16,951 nt of DNA from the NCBI GenBank assembly GCA_024689165.1, contig JAILDS010000206.1, positions 1-16,951 on the forward strand. Direction: 5' to 3'. The DNA comes from Clostridia bacterium. GTDB taxonomy: Bacteria; Bacillota; Clostridia; Oscillospirales; Acutalibacteraceae. The translations under genes were made by a program, and so were the position numbers. The notes below the pieces were generated by a model. That model worked only from the letters and a program-made list of their open reading frames with translations, was not told where the DNA came from and made no database searches. Below, in pieces: positions 1 to 8,139 of this stretch (the first letter of the stretch is position 1; the number at the start of each line of letters is the position of its first letter).

Positions 1-1107
1 TTCATCCTCTGGCTCGGCTGGTACGGTTTCAACGGCGCCGCCGCGACGACTGTGCCGCAGCTCGGCTCGATCTTTCTGACCACGACGATCTCCCCGGCGG
101 TCGCGACCGTCGTCTGCATGATTTTTACCTGGATCAAATACGGCAAACCCGACGTCTCGATGTGCCTGAACGCCTCGCTGGCGGGCCTGGTGGCGATCAC
201 CGCCCCCTGCGACGTGACGGACTGCGTCGGCGCGGTCTGCATCGGCGCGGTCTCCGGCGTGCTCGTTGTCTTCGGCGTGTGGCTGCTTGACTATAAACTG
301 CACATCGACGACCCGGTGGGCGCGGTGGCGGTCCACTGCGTGAACGGGATCTGGGGCACGCTTTCGGTCGGTCTGTTCGCGACGGACAAGGCCCCCGGCT
401 ACTCGATCGCCGACAGCGCGGGAAACACCCTGACAGGTCTGTTCTACGGCGGCGGATTCAAACTGCTCGGGCTGCAGCTTCTCGGCTTTGCTTCTGTCGC
501 CGCGTGGACGGCGGTCACGATCACGCTGACCTTCCTGCTGATCAAAAAGCTCGTCGGTTTGCGCGCGTCGAAAGAAGAGGAACTGGTCGGCCTTGACAAG
601 ACCGAGCACGGTCTGCCCTCCGCATACGCCGGGTTCTCGATGCTGCCCGAGACGATCGACGAGGGCGCAGCGCCGATCATCGTCAGCGGCGACGCGCCGG
701 TGGCGGAAGCGATCCCGGTCAGGAAAGTGCCCTCTTTCGAGGAAGGCACGCCGAAGTTCACCAAGATCGAGATCGTCTGCAAGGAGGCGCGTCTCGAAGC
801 GCTCAAGACCGCGATGCTCGGCATCGGCATCACCGGCATGACCGTTTCCCACGTCATGGGCTGCGGCGCGCAGAAGGGCACGCCCGAGTATTACCGCGGC
901 GTCCAGGTCGAGGCGACGCTCCTGCCCAAGGTCCAGGTGGATATCGTCGTCAGCAAGGTGCCCGTACGCACGGTGATCGAGACGGCGAAGAAGGTGCTCT
1001 ATACCGGGCACATCGGCGACGGCAAGATCTTCGTCTATGACGTTGAAAACGTCGTGAAGGTGCGTACCGGCGAGGAAGGCTACGACGCCCTTCAGGATGT
1101 GGAGTAA
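1..1107 (+). CDS. amt: Ammonium channel (Amt) fused to a C-terminal P-II sensor domain, 5' end missing
   Basis: The reading frame is open from base 1, so the protein begins upstream of the window; 368 residues are visible. The first part is an Amt/MEP/Rh ammonium channel: the WLGWYGFN segment, the LAGLVAITAPC helix, HIDDP (fragment residues 101-105) and the pore histidine of AVHCVNG (residue 112, equivalent to one of the twin histidines) are all seen, followed by the cytosolic EEELVGLDKTEHG tail. After a linker of about 40 residues, codons from about 757 to the stop encode a complete P-II (GlnB/GlnK) domain of roughly 116 residues, with the T-loop (QKG to LPKV), B-loop TGHIGDGKIF and C-loop RTGEEG. 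P-II proteins bind ATP/ADP and 2-oxoglutarate and gate Amt channels, so a tethered sensor would control its own channel. The uridylylated T-loop Tyr51 is Val here (codon 907-909), so uridylylation at that site is impossible. The frame is continuous across the junction, which argues for a true fusion. The next gene follows after 5 nt. Confidence 0.93.
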   Translation, partial: FILWLGWYGFNGAAATTVPQLGSIFLTTTISPAVATVVCMIFTWIKYGKPDVSMCLNASLAGLVAITAPCDVTDCVGAVCIGAVSGVLVVFGVWLLDYKLHIDDPVGAVAVHCVNGIWGTLSVGLFATDKAPGYSIADSAGNTLTGLFYGGGFKLLGLQLLGFASVAAWTAVTITLTFLLIKKLVGLRASKEEELVGLDKTEHGLPSAYAGFSMLPETIDEGAAPIIVSGDAPVAEAIPVRKVPSFEEGTPKFTKIEIVCKEARLEALKTAMLGIGITGMTVSHVMGCGAQKGTPEYYRGVQVEATLLPKVQVDIVVSKVPVRTVIETAKKVLYTGHIGDGKIFVYDVENVVKVRTGEEGYDALQDVE

Positions 1108-1112
1108 GACGT

Positions 1113-2696
1113 ATGTGTTCAATTATGGGTTATTGCGGCAGCGCCGTCGACCGTGCGGCTTTTGAGAAGGGCTTTTACAGGACAAAGTCGAGAGGGCCCG
1201 ACGACAGCCGGATAATCGACACGGGCAAGGGCCTGCTCGGTTTTCACAGGCTCTCGATAATGGGGCTGACGCCCGGGGGTATGCAGCCCTTTGAGCATGG
1301 CGGGAGCTATGTCGTCTGCAACGGCGAGCTCTACGGGTTCGAGCGGGAACGGGAGGAGCTGCGCAGGAAGGGTTACAGCTTCGTGTCCGACAGCGACTGT
1401 GAGATAATCCTTCCGATGTATTTCGAGTACGGCTGCGAAATGTTCGCCCGGCTCGACGCGGAGTTCGCCTGCGTCATTTTCGACGGCAGGACGCAGGAGT
1501 ACGTCGCCGCCCGGGACCCGATAGGCATACGGCCCCTGTATTACGGGTACGGCGCGGACGGGACGCCGGTCTTCGCGAGCGAGGCGAAAAACCTTGTCGG
1601 GCTTTGCGAAAAGATCATGCCGTTCCCGCCCGGTCACTACTGGCGGCGCGGCGAATTCATACGCTATCATGATCCCGCGGCGGTGGAGGAGACCTGCTTC
1701 GACGACATTGAAACGGCCTGCGGTAAGATCCGCGAAAAGCTGGTCGCGGGCGTCGGGAAAAGGCTCGTGTCGGACTCGAAGGTCGGGTTCCTGCTGTCCG
1801 GCGGTCTGGATTCGTCACTTGTGTGCGCGATAGCCGCATCGCAGACAAAAGAGCCGATAAAGACCTTTGCCATCGGGATGAGCAGCGACGCGATCGACCT
1901 GAAATACGCCCGTCAGGTCGCCGAACATATCGGGAGCGAGCACACGGAAGTATACATGACGCCGGAGGACGTGATCTCGTCGCTCGAGACGGTCGTCGAG
2001 CTGCTGGGCACCTACGACATCACCACCATTCGGGCGAGCATGGGCATGTACCTCGTCTGCAAAGCCATACACGAGCGAAGCGACGTACGGGTCATACTTA
2101 CGGGCGAGATATCGGACGAGCTTTTCGGCTACAAATACACCGATTTCGCTCCGTCGGCCGAGGCCTTTCAGCTCGAGGCGGAAAAACGCGTGCGGGAGCT
2201 GCACATGTACGACGTGCTCAGGGCCGACAGGTGCATTTCGGTCAACTCCCTCGAGGCGCGGGTGCCGTTCGGCGATCTGGACTTCGTATCTTACGTGATG
2301 AGCCTCGACCCGCGGATCAAGATGAACAGCTACGGGAAAGGAAAATATCTGCTACGCCGCGCTTTCGACGGTTCCGGGCTTCTGCCGGACGCGATACTGT
2401 GGCGCGAGAAGGCTGCGTTCTCCGACGCCGTCGGCCATTCGATGGTGGACCATCTCAAGGAATACGCCGAAAAGAGATATACCGACCTGGAGTTCGAAGA
2501 AAGGCGGCGCAAATATTCCCACGCTCAGCCTTTCACCAAGGAATCGCTGCTTTACCGCGAGATCTTTGAAAAATACTATCCCGGACAGTCGGAGATGGTC
2601 TCCGGTTTCTGGATGCCTAACAGGGAGTGGGAGGGCTGCGACGTGAACGATCCCTCCGCCCGCGTCCTTTCGAATTACGGAGACAGCGGAATATAA
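1113..2696 (+). CDS. asnB: Asparagine synthase (glutamine-hydrolysing), AsnB type
   Basis: Makes asparagine from aspartate, ATP and glutamine (or ammonia) in the cytosol. The 527-residue protein begins MCSIMGYCG, so Met removal exposes the Cys2 nucleophile of the class II glutaminase domain. RGPD, NGELYG, SDCEIIL and ARDPIGIRPLYYG of that domain follow. The ATP-pyrophosphatase loop SGGLDSS is at residues 229-235, and TYDITTIRAS, EARVPF and WREKAAFSD of the synthetase domain align well with E. coli AsnB (554 residues) through to the C-terminal NDPSAR. One oddity is GEISDE around Glu332: E. coli has GEGSDE, and the glutamate proposed as catalytic is kept while the Gly after it is Ile. The start is supported by GGAG at 1101-1104, eight bases upstream and inside the end of the amt gene, implying close co-expression. 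The enzyme is the first of three amide-nitrogen users after the ammonium channel. Confidence 0.95.
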   Translation: MCSIMGYCGSAVDRAAFEKGFYRTKSRGPDDSRIIDTGKGLLGFHRLSIMGLTPGGMQPFEHGGSYVVCNGELYGFEREREELRRKGYSFVSDSDCEIILPMYFEYGCEMFARLDAEFACVIFDGRTQEYVAARDPIGIRPLYYGYGADGTPVFASEAKNLVGLCEKIMPFPPGHYWRRGEFIRYHDPAAVEETCFDDIETACGKIREKLVAGVGKRLVSDSKVGFLLSGGLDSSLVCAIAASQTKEPIKTFAIGMSSDAIDLKYARQVAEHIGSEHTEVYMTPEDVISSLETVVELLGTYDITTIRASMGMYLVCKAIHERSDVRVILTGEISDELFGYKYTDFAPSAEAFQLEAEKRVRELHMYDVLRADRCISVNSLEARVPFGDLDFVSYVMSLDPRIKMNSYGKGKYLLRRAFDGSGLLPDAILWREKAAFSDAVGHSMVDHLKEYAEKRYTDLEFEERRRKYSHAQPFTKESLLYREIFEKYYPGQSEMVSGFWMPNREWEGCDVNDPSARVLSNYGDSGI

Positions 2697-2708
2697 AGGA
2701 AAAATACA

Positions 2709-2739
2709 CCGGGACGGGGCGCTCTGCGGCCCGTTCCGG
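2709..2739 (+). promoter_or_regulatory. Hairpin in the asnB-guaA gap
   Basis: In the 65-nt gap, CCGGGACGGG (2709-2718) can pair with CCCGTTCCGG (2730-2739) as ten pairs including one G-U wobble, with an 11-nt loop. No T-run follows, so it is not a typical intrinsic terminator. It could stabilise mRNA ends or partly attenuate guaA; this is inference. No promoter is evident in the gap. Confidence 0.45.
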
Positions 2740-2761
2740 GACTTTGCGATAAGGTGATGGA

Positions 2762-4297
2762 ATGGACAAAATACTTGTGCTGGATTTCGGCGGTCAGTAT
2801 GATCAGCTCATCGCCCGGCGTGTCAGGGCCGCGGGCGTGTACGCCGAGATCGAACGATACGGCAGTATTTCCTGCGAAGGGATACTTTCCCGCGGGTTCC
2901 GCGGTATAATATTCACCGGCGGACCGAACAGCGTTTACGCCGGATCCTCGCCGAAATACGACGCGAAGGTGCTCGGGCTCGGCATACCCGTGCTCGGCAT
3001 ATGTTACGGGCATCAGCTTCTCGCTTACCTCGCAGGCGGTACGATAGCCCCCGCTCAAAGCGGGAGCGAATACGGCAGGACCGAGCTGCGCATCCCCGGA
3101 GGAAGTCCGCTGTTTCAGGGCGTGCCGGAAAAAAGCGTGTGCTGGATGAGCCACAGCGACGCCGTAGCCGCCGTCCCGGAGGGCTTCGAAACGCTGGCGG
3201 GTACCGACAGCTGTCCCTGCGCGGCGATGGGGGATGAAAAAAGAAAGCTTTACGGCGTGCAGTTCCACCCCGAGGTCACGCACACGGAGTACGGTGAAAC
3301 GGTCCTGAAAAACTTCGTTTTCGGTATCTGCGGCTGCTCGGCCGACTGGCGGATGGGCGACGTGCTTGAGCAGACCGTCGAAAAATACCGCCGTGAGCTT
3401 TCCGGCCAACGTGTTCTTCTCGGCCTGTCCGGCGGAGTGGATTCCTCGGTCGCCGCCGCGCTGCTGCAGAGGGCCGTCGGGGACGGCCTGACCTGCGTGT
3501 TCGTAGACCACGGGCTGCTGAGAAAGGGCGAGGGCGACCTTGTTGAAAAGACCTTCGGGGAACGTCTCGGAAAAGGCTTCGTGAGGGTCGACGCGCAGGA
3601 GCGCTTTCTCCGAAAGCTCCGAGGCGTTACCGATCCGGAGACAAAACGCCGGATAATCGGAGAGGAGTTCATCCGCGTGTTTGAGGAGGAGGCGGCGAAG
3701 CTCGGGCGGATCGACGTCCTCGCGCAGGGGACCATCTATCCCGACGTGATTGAGAGCGGAAAGGGAGATTCCGCGGTCATAAAAAGCCACCACAACGTTG
3801 GCGGACTGCCCGAGCGCATGTCGTTCGGCCGTATCGCAGAGCCGCTCAGGGAGCTTTTCAAGGACGAGGTGCGGGAGCTCGGAGAAGAACTCGGCCTCCC
3901 GCGGGAGCTCGTCCGGCGGCAGCCGTTCCCCGGACCGGGGCTGGGCGTCCGGATAGTGGGAGAGGTCACGAATGAAAAGCTCGATATGCTTCGAGAGGCG
4001 GACGCCGTTTTTCGTGAGGAGCTGGAGTCGGAGGGGCTCAACGAACAGGTCGGTCAGTATTTCGCCGCGCTGACGGATACGAAAAGCGTGGGCGTTATGG
4101 GCGACGCGCGCACATACGGTTACGTCTGCGCCCTGCGCGCCGTCACGACCGACGATTTTATGACCGCTTCATGGACGCATTTGCCCTACGGGCTGCTTGA
4201 ACGGGTCAGCAGCCGCATCACCAACGAGGTGCCCGGAATAACGAGAGTAGTATACGATATAACTTCAAAACCGCCTGCAACGGTTGAGTGGGAATGA
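2762..4297 (+). CDS. guaA: GMP synthase (glutamine-hydrolysing)
   Basis: Converts XMP to GMP with ATP and glutamine, the last step of guanine nucleotide synthesis. The 511-residue protein has the full single-chain layout. The class I glutaminase starts ILVLDFGGQYDQLIARRVR, with the nucleophile Cys81 in GICYGHQ and His169/Glu171 in QFHPE. The ATP-pyrophosphatase loop SGGVDSS is at residues 223-229. The dimerisation and XMP-binding region carries KSHHNVGGLPERM, RRQPFPGPGLGVRI and the family ending KPPATVEWE. Length and motifs are normal. The start ATG has AAGGTG at 2751-2756, five bases upstream. Separated from asnB by a 65-nt gap containing a hairpin, and followed by pyrG after 10 nt. GuaA can also use free ammonia in vitro, which suits its position downstream of an ammonium channel. 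Confidence 0.97.
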   Translation: MDKILVLDFGGQYDQLIARRVRAAGVYAEIERYGSISCEGILSRGFRGIIFTGGPNSVYAGSSPKYDAKVLGLGIPVLGICYGHQLLAYLAGGTIAPAQSGSEYGRTELRIPGGSPLFQGVPEKSVCWMSHSDAVAAVPEGFETLAGTDSCPCAAMGDEKRKLYGVQFHPEVTHTEYGETVLKNFVFGICGCSADWRMGDVLEQTVEKYRRELSGQRVLLGLSGGVDSSVAAALLQRAVGDGLTCVFVDHGLLRKGEGDLVEKTFGERLGKGFVRVDAQERFLRKLRGVTDPETKRRIIGEEFIRVFEEEAAKLGRIDVLAQGTIYPDVIESGKGDSAVIKSHHNVGGLPERMSFGRIAEPLRELFKDEVRELGEELGLPRELVRRQPFPGPGLGVRIVGEVTNEKLDMLREADAVFREELESEGLNEQVGQYFAALTDTKSVGVMGDARTYGYVCALRAVTTDDFMTASWTHLPYGLLERVSSRITNEVPGITRVVYDITSKPPATVEWE

Positions 4298-4307
4298 GGT
4301 GTTCACA

Positions 4308-5921
4308 ATGACTAAATACATTTTTGTGACCGGAGGAGTCGTCTCCGGGCTCGGCAAGGGCATAACCGCGGCGTCCCTCGGGCGTCTGCTCAAGGCGAGG
4401 GGACTCAACGTCGCAGCCCAGAAGCTCGATCCTTACATCAACGTCGACCCCGGCACGATGAGCCCTTATCAGCACGGAGAGGTCTACGTCACGGAGGACG
4501 GAGCGGAAACGGACCTTGACCTCGGGCATTACGAAAGGTTTATCGACTCCGACCTGAACAAGTACTCGAACCTTACCACCGGCAAGGTGTACTGGAGCGT
4601 GCTTAACAAGGAAAGGCGGGGGGAGTATCTCGGCTCGACCGTTCAGGTCATCCCCCACATCACTAACGAGATAAAGGATTTCGTGTACCGCGTTGGCAAA
4701 AAGACAGGCGCGGACGTCGTTATCACCGAGATCGGCGGCACGATTGGCGACATCGAGTCGCAGCCCTTCATAGAAGCCGCGAGGCAGATATCCCTCGAGG
4801 TCGGCAGAGAGAACAGCTTTTTCATCCACGTGACGCTCGTGCCGTTCCTCCACGGCTCTGAGGAACACAAGTCGAAACCGACGCAGCATTCCGTCAAGGA
4901 GCTGCAGGGCATGGGCGTGCACCCGAACATGATCGTCCTGAGGTGCGACGAACCGCTTGAGGAGAGCATTTTTCAGAAGATTGCCCTTTTCTGCAACGTA
5001 AAACCAGACTGCGTAATTGAAAACATAACTCTGCCGAATCTGTACGAAGCCCCTCTCATGCTCGAAAGATCGCGTTTTTCCGAGGTCGTCTGCCGCGAGC
5101 TGGGGCTTGAGGTGCCCGAGCCCGATCTGGCAGAATGGACCGAAATGGTCGAACGCATCAAAAACCGCAGAAATACCGTGAAAATAGGTCTTGTGGGAAA
5201 ATACGTCGGTCTTCACGACGCTTATCTCTCCGTCGCGGAGGCTCTGCGTCACGCGGGTTACGCTCTCGGGACAAGAGTGAGCATAAGCTGGATAGATTCC
5301 GAGGAGCTGACGAGGGACAACGTCGCCGAAAAGCTCGGAGATCTTGCTGGTATCATCGTCCCGGGCGGCTTCGGCAGCCGGGGGATAGAGGGCATGATCT
5401 CCGCCGCAAAATACGCCCGTGAGAACGGCGTGCCGTATTTCGGCATCTGTCTGGGCATGCAGATCGCCGTTATCGAATTCGCGAGGAACGCCGCCGGCAT
5501 CACCGACGCGAACTCGGGTGAGTTCGACGAGCAGTGCAAAAACAAGGTCATCGACTTCATGCCGGGCCAGAGCGACGATATCGACAAGGGCGGTACGCTG
5601 CGGCTCGGGGCGTATCCCTGCGAGATCAAGCCCGGGACCGTGATGGAACGCTGCTACGGACGGCGCGAGATAAGCGAAAGGCACCGCCACCGCTACGAAT
5701 TCAACAACGACTACCGCGGACGGCTCGAAGGCGCCGGGCTGACGCTGAGCGGCATCTCTCCGGACGGCAGGCTGGTCGAGACCGTGGAGCTGTCGGACAG
5801 GCCGTTTTTCGTCGGCGTCCAGTACCATCCGGAGTTCAAGAGCCGTCCGAACCGTCCGCACCCGCTGTTCCTCGGTTTTGTCGGCGCGTCCCTCGACGCC
5901 GCGAAGGACGGGGGTGAATGA
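4308..5921 (+). CDS. pyrG: CTP synthase
   Basis: Aminates UTP to CTP using ATP and glutamine, with GTP as activator. The 537-residue protein from ATG 4308 begins MTKYIFVTGGVVSGLGKGI, the family N-terminus with its nucleotide-binding loop. DPYINVDPGTMSPYQHGEVYVTEDG follows in the synthetase domain in two consecutive blocks. The class I glutaminase has GGFGSRG, nucleophile Cys381 in GICLGMQ, and His507/Glu509 in QYHPEFKSRP. An in-frame start at 4284 lies inside guaA and adds eight residues; ATG 4308 is preferred because GAGGTG (4296-4301) sits six bases upstream and homologues start here. The stop codon overlaps the dapF start as ATGA (5918-5921), implying translational coupling. This is the third glutamine amidotransferase in succession. 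Confidence 0.97.
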   Translation: MTKYIFVTGGVVSGLGKGITAASLGRLLKARGLNVAAQKLDPYINVDPGTMSPYQHGEVYVTEDGAETDLDLGHYERFIDSDLNKYSNLTTGKVYWSVLNKERRGEYLGSTVQVIPHITNEIKDFVYRVGKKTGADVVITEIGGTIGDIESQPFIEAARQISLEVGRENSFFIHVTLVPFLHGSEEHKSKPTQHSVKELQGMGVHPNMIVLRCDEPLEESIFQKIALFCNVKPDCVIENITLPNLYEAPLMLERSRFSEVVCRELGLEVPEPDLAEWTEMVERIKNRRNTVKIGLVGKYVGLHDAYLSVAEALRHAGYALGTRVSISWIDSEELTRDNVAEKLGDLAGIIVPGGFGSRGIEGMISAAKYARENGVPYFGICLGMQIAVIEFARNAAGITDANSGEFDEQCKNKVIDFMPGQSDDIDKGGTLRLGAYPCEIKPGTVMERCYGRREISERHRHRYEFNNDYRGRLEGAGLTLSGISPDGRLVETVELSDRPFFVGVQYHPEFKSRPNRPHPLFLGFVGASLDAAKDGGE

Positions 5922-6715
5922 GGGTGCGATTTACGAAAATGCACGGTCTCGGCAATGATTATCTCTACGTCTACGGCGAGGTCCCGCCCGACGTCGCAGA
6001 GCTGTCGAAAAAACTGTCGGACCGCCGGTTCGGAGCAGGCTCCGACGGGATGATCTTTATCTCACCGTCCGAAAAGGCTGATTTTTCGATGAGGATCTTC
6101 AACGCCGACGGCAGCGAGGCGATGATGTGCGGCAACGGTATCCGCTGCGTCGGAAAATACGTTTACGACAAGGGATATACCGATAAAACGAGCCTCAGGG
6201 TCGACACGCTGTCCGGCGTCAAGCGGCTTGAGCTGAGCGTCTCGGGCGGCAGAGTCAGGACCGTCACGGTCGATATGGGAGATGCAGACGTCGGCGAAGA
6301 GCTGCGGCTCGGCGTCTGCGGGGAGGAGATCCTTCTCACGCCGGTATCGGTCGGCAATCCGCACGCCGTGATCTTCGTGCCCGACGTCGGGCACGTGCCT
6401 GTTGAAAAACTTGGACGGGCGATCGAGAAGCACGAGGCTTTCCCCGGCGGAGTGAACGTCGAGTTCGTTTCGGTGCTCGGCGCGGACAGGCTCAGGATGC
6501 GCGTATGGGAGCGCGGGAGCGGCGTGACCTCCGCCTGCGGCACTGGGGCGTGCGCGTCCGTCGCGGCGGCGGTCAAAAAAGGCTTCTGCTCTGCGGACAG
6601 GGACGTGGCCGTCGTTCTCGACGGAGGGACGCTCACGGTCCGCGCGGACGCGGCGGGCAAAATAGTCATGACCGGCCCTGCGGAGACGGTATACGAAGGA
6701 GAGACGGTCTTATGA
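5918..6715 (+). CDS. dapF: Diaminopimelate epimerase
   Basis: PLP-independent epimerase that turns LL-diaminopimelate into the meso form, used for peptidoglycan cross-links and as lysine precursor. The 265-residue protein starts VRFTKMHGLGNDYLYV, typical of the family. The two catalytic cysteines are visible: Cys71 in MMCGNGIRC and Cys207 in SACGTGACA, with NADGSEA and ERGSGVT of the substrate site. Length is close to the usual 270-280. The ATG overlaps the pyrG TGA and the gene ends in an overlap with the dapL start, so all three are probably made from one message. Having dapF beside dapL puts two consecutive pathway steps together. Confidence 0.97.
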   Translation: MRVRFTKMHGLGNDYLYVYGEVPPDVAELSKKLSDRRFGAGSDGMIFISPSEKADFSMRIFNADGSEAMMCGNGIRCVGKYVYDKGYTDKTSLRVDTLSGVKRLELSVSGGRVRTVTVDMGDADVGEELRLGVCGEEILLTPVSVGNPHAVIFVPDVGHVPVEKLGRAIEKHEAFPGGVNVEFVSVLGADRLRMRVWERGSGVTSACGTGACASVAAAVKKGFCSADRDVAVVLDGGTLTVRADAAGKIVMTGPAETVYEGETVL

Positions 6716-7899
6716 TGAAGCCAAACCCGCACTACGCGGAGCTCAAGGATTCTTACCTTTTCGCAGGCATTGCGGAAAAAACACGGTCGTATCTTGAGGA
6801 GCAGCCCGGTCAGAGACTTCTGCGCCTGGGGATCGGCGACGTGTCGCAGCCGCTCTGCCCCGCTGTCATTGAGGCGCTCCACGCGGCGGTGGACGAGCAG
6901 GCCTCGGCGGAGACCTTCCGGGGCTACCAGCCGGAATGCGGCGCGCCTTTCCTGCGGGAAGCCGTCGCGAACAACTATCTCTCACTCGGGGTGAGCGTAT
7001 CTCCGGACGAGGTGTTCATTTCCTCCGGGGCGAGCGACGAGCTCGGGGATATCCTCGACCTCTTCGCTCCGGGAAACGCCGCGCTCGTGATAGAGCCCGC
7101 ATACCCTGCGTACCTCGACGCGAGCGTCATCGCGGGGCGCGAGGTGATACATCTGCCCTCCGGTACCGAAAACGGGTTTCTGCCGGAGCCGCCGGACGAC
7201 GGCAGGGCAGGACTGATATACCTTTGCTCGCCGAACAATCCCACGGGAGCCGTGTTCGGCAGGGAAAAGCTGGGCCGATGGGTAGACTACGCGAACAGGA
7301 CCGGCGCCGTCATTCTGTTCGACGCGGCGTATAAGGCTTATATCGAGGACGAGTCTCTGCCTCGCAGTATCTTCGAGATCGACGGAGCACGGACCTGCGC
7401 CGTCGAGATCTGCTCATTCTCAAAAACGGCGGGTTTTACGGGGACGCGCCTCGGCTATACCGTGATCCCTGCGGAGCTGACGCGTTCCGGCATGAGCCTG
7501 AACGCGATGTGGGTGAGGAACAGGACGACGAAGACGAACGGCGTGTCGTATATCATCCAGCGCGGCGGCGCGGCCGTTTTCACGCAGGAGGGCCGCAGAC
7601 AGATCAAAGAACAGATCGCCGTTTACAAAAACAACGCTGCCTGCCTTACCGAAGCTCTCGACGAGTGCGGCGTCTGGTACACGGGCGGCAGGAACGCGCC
7701 GTATATCTGGCTGAAATGCCCGGACGGGATCGGAAGCTGGGAGTTTTTTGACATACTGCTGAACGAAACACAGATAGTCGGAACCCCCGGCTCCGGCTTC
7801 GGAGCCTGCGGAGAGGGTTTCTTCCGCTTTTCGACCTTCGGCAGCCCCGAGGATACAAGGGAGGCGGCCCGGAGACTCAAAAGGCTGTTGGCAAAATGA
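6712..7899 (+). CDS. dapL: LL-diaminopimelate aminotransferase
   Basis: PLP enzyme that converts tetrahydrodipicolinate directly to LL-diaminopimelate, bypassing the acylated intermediates; it occurs in plants, chlamydiae, some archaea and many Clostridia. From ATG 6712 the product is 395 residues (family about 400-410) and opens with NPHYAELKDSYLFAGIAEK, a typical DapL start. Fold-type I motifs seen are SSGASDELGD, SPNNPTG, DAAYKAYI and the Schiff-base Lys238 in SFSKTAGFTGTRLGY; the C-terminal FFRFSTFGS is also typical. The open frame extends further upstream, but that part overlaps dapF. ATG 6712 has AAGGAG at 6696-6701, ten bases upstream, and overlaps the dapF stop as ATGA. The C-terminus looks complete. 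The stop is TGA followed by C, and the frame stays open for 74 further codons (see the remnant entry). Confidence 0.95.
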   Translation: MMKPNPHYAELKDSYLFAGIAEKTRSYLEEQPGQRLLRLGIGDVSQPLCPAVIEALHAAVDEQASAETFRGYQPECGAPFLREAVANNYLSLGVSVSPDEVFISSGASDELGDILDLFAPGNAALVIEPAYPAYLDASVIAGREVIHLPSGTENGFLPEPPDDGRAGLIYLCSPNNPTGAVFGREKLGRWVDYANRTGAVILFDAAYKAYIEDESLPRSIFEIDGARTCAVEICSFSKTAGFTGTRLGYTVIPAELTRSGMSLNAMWVRNRTTKTNGVSYIIQRGGAAVFTQEGRRQIKEQIAVYKNNAACLTEALDECGVWYTGGRNAPYIWLKCPDGIGSWEFFDILLNETQIVGTPGSGFGACGEGFFRFSTFGSPEDTREAARRLKRLLAK

Positions 7900-8124
7900 C
7901 GCCTTCCCGCCGCGCGGGACGAGCCGACGGAGACGGAGAAGACTCCGCACGTTGACGAGAACGGCGACCACGTGTGCGACGTGTGCGGAACGAAGCTTGC
8001 GGACTATCACGACGCGAATCTGTGCGAATACTGCGGCAACGTCCACCAGAGAACCATATTCGGAATCATCATCAGGATCGTCCACAAGATCCTCTGCTTT
8101 ATAAAGACTTTGTTTACGCGCTGA
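7900..8124 (+). pseudogene. Orphan 3' remnant encoding a two-CxxC tail plus hydrophobic helix
   Basis: From just after the dapL stop the same frame is open for 74 codons to TGA 8122-8124, with no ATG and no convincing ribosome site; the only possible starts are poorly placed GTGs at 7972 and 7981. The encoded tail has an acidic, Thr/Pro-rich stretch, VDENGDHVCDVCGTK, then LCEYCGNVH about 16 residues later, giving a CxxC...CxxC zinc-ribbon-like pair. A hydrophobic basic helix of about 18 residues (FGIIIRIVHKILCFIKTLF) follows, ending in TR. From memory this resembles C-terminal tails of large secreted or surface proteins of Clostridia. The best reading is the 3' end of such a gene whose body has been lost, with its terminator retained. 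Alternatives are a readthrough extension of DapL or an unannotated small protein. Confidence 0.6.
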
Positions 8125-8139
8125 TACCGACGCCGATTT

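Noticed and set aside
2675..3793. Open frame of 372 codons on the - strand opposite guaA
   Set aside because: It mirrors the GMP synthase gene, has low-complexity His/Ala/Arg-rich content and no ribosome site or family motif.
4218..5861. Long open frame of 547 codons on the - strand opposite pyrG
   Set aside because: The + strand encodes an unmistakable CTP synthase with all motifs. The antisense frame is a by-product of GC-rich codon use and shows no recognisable domain.
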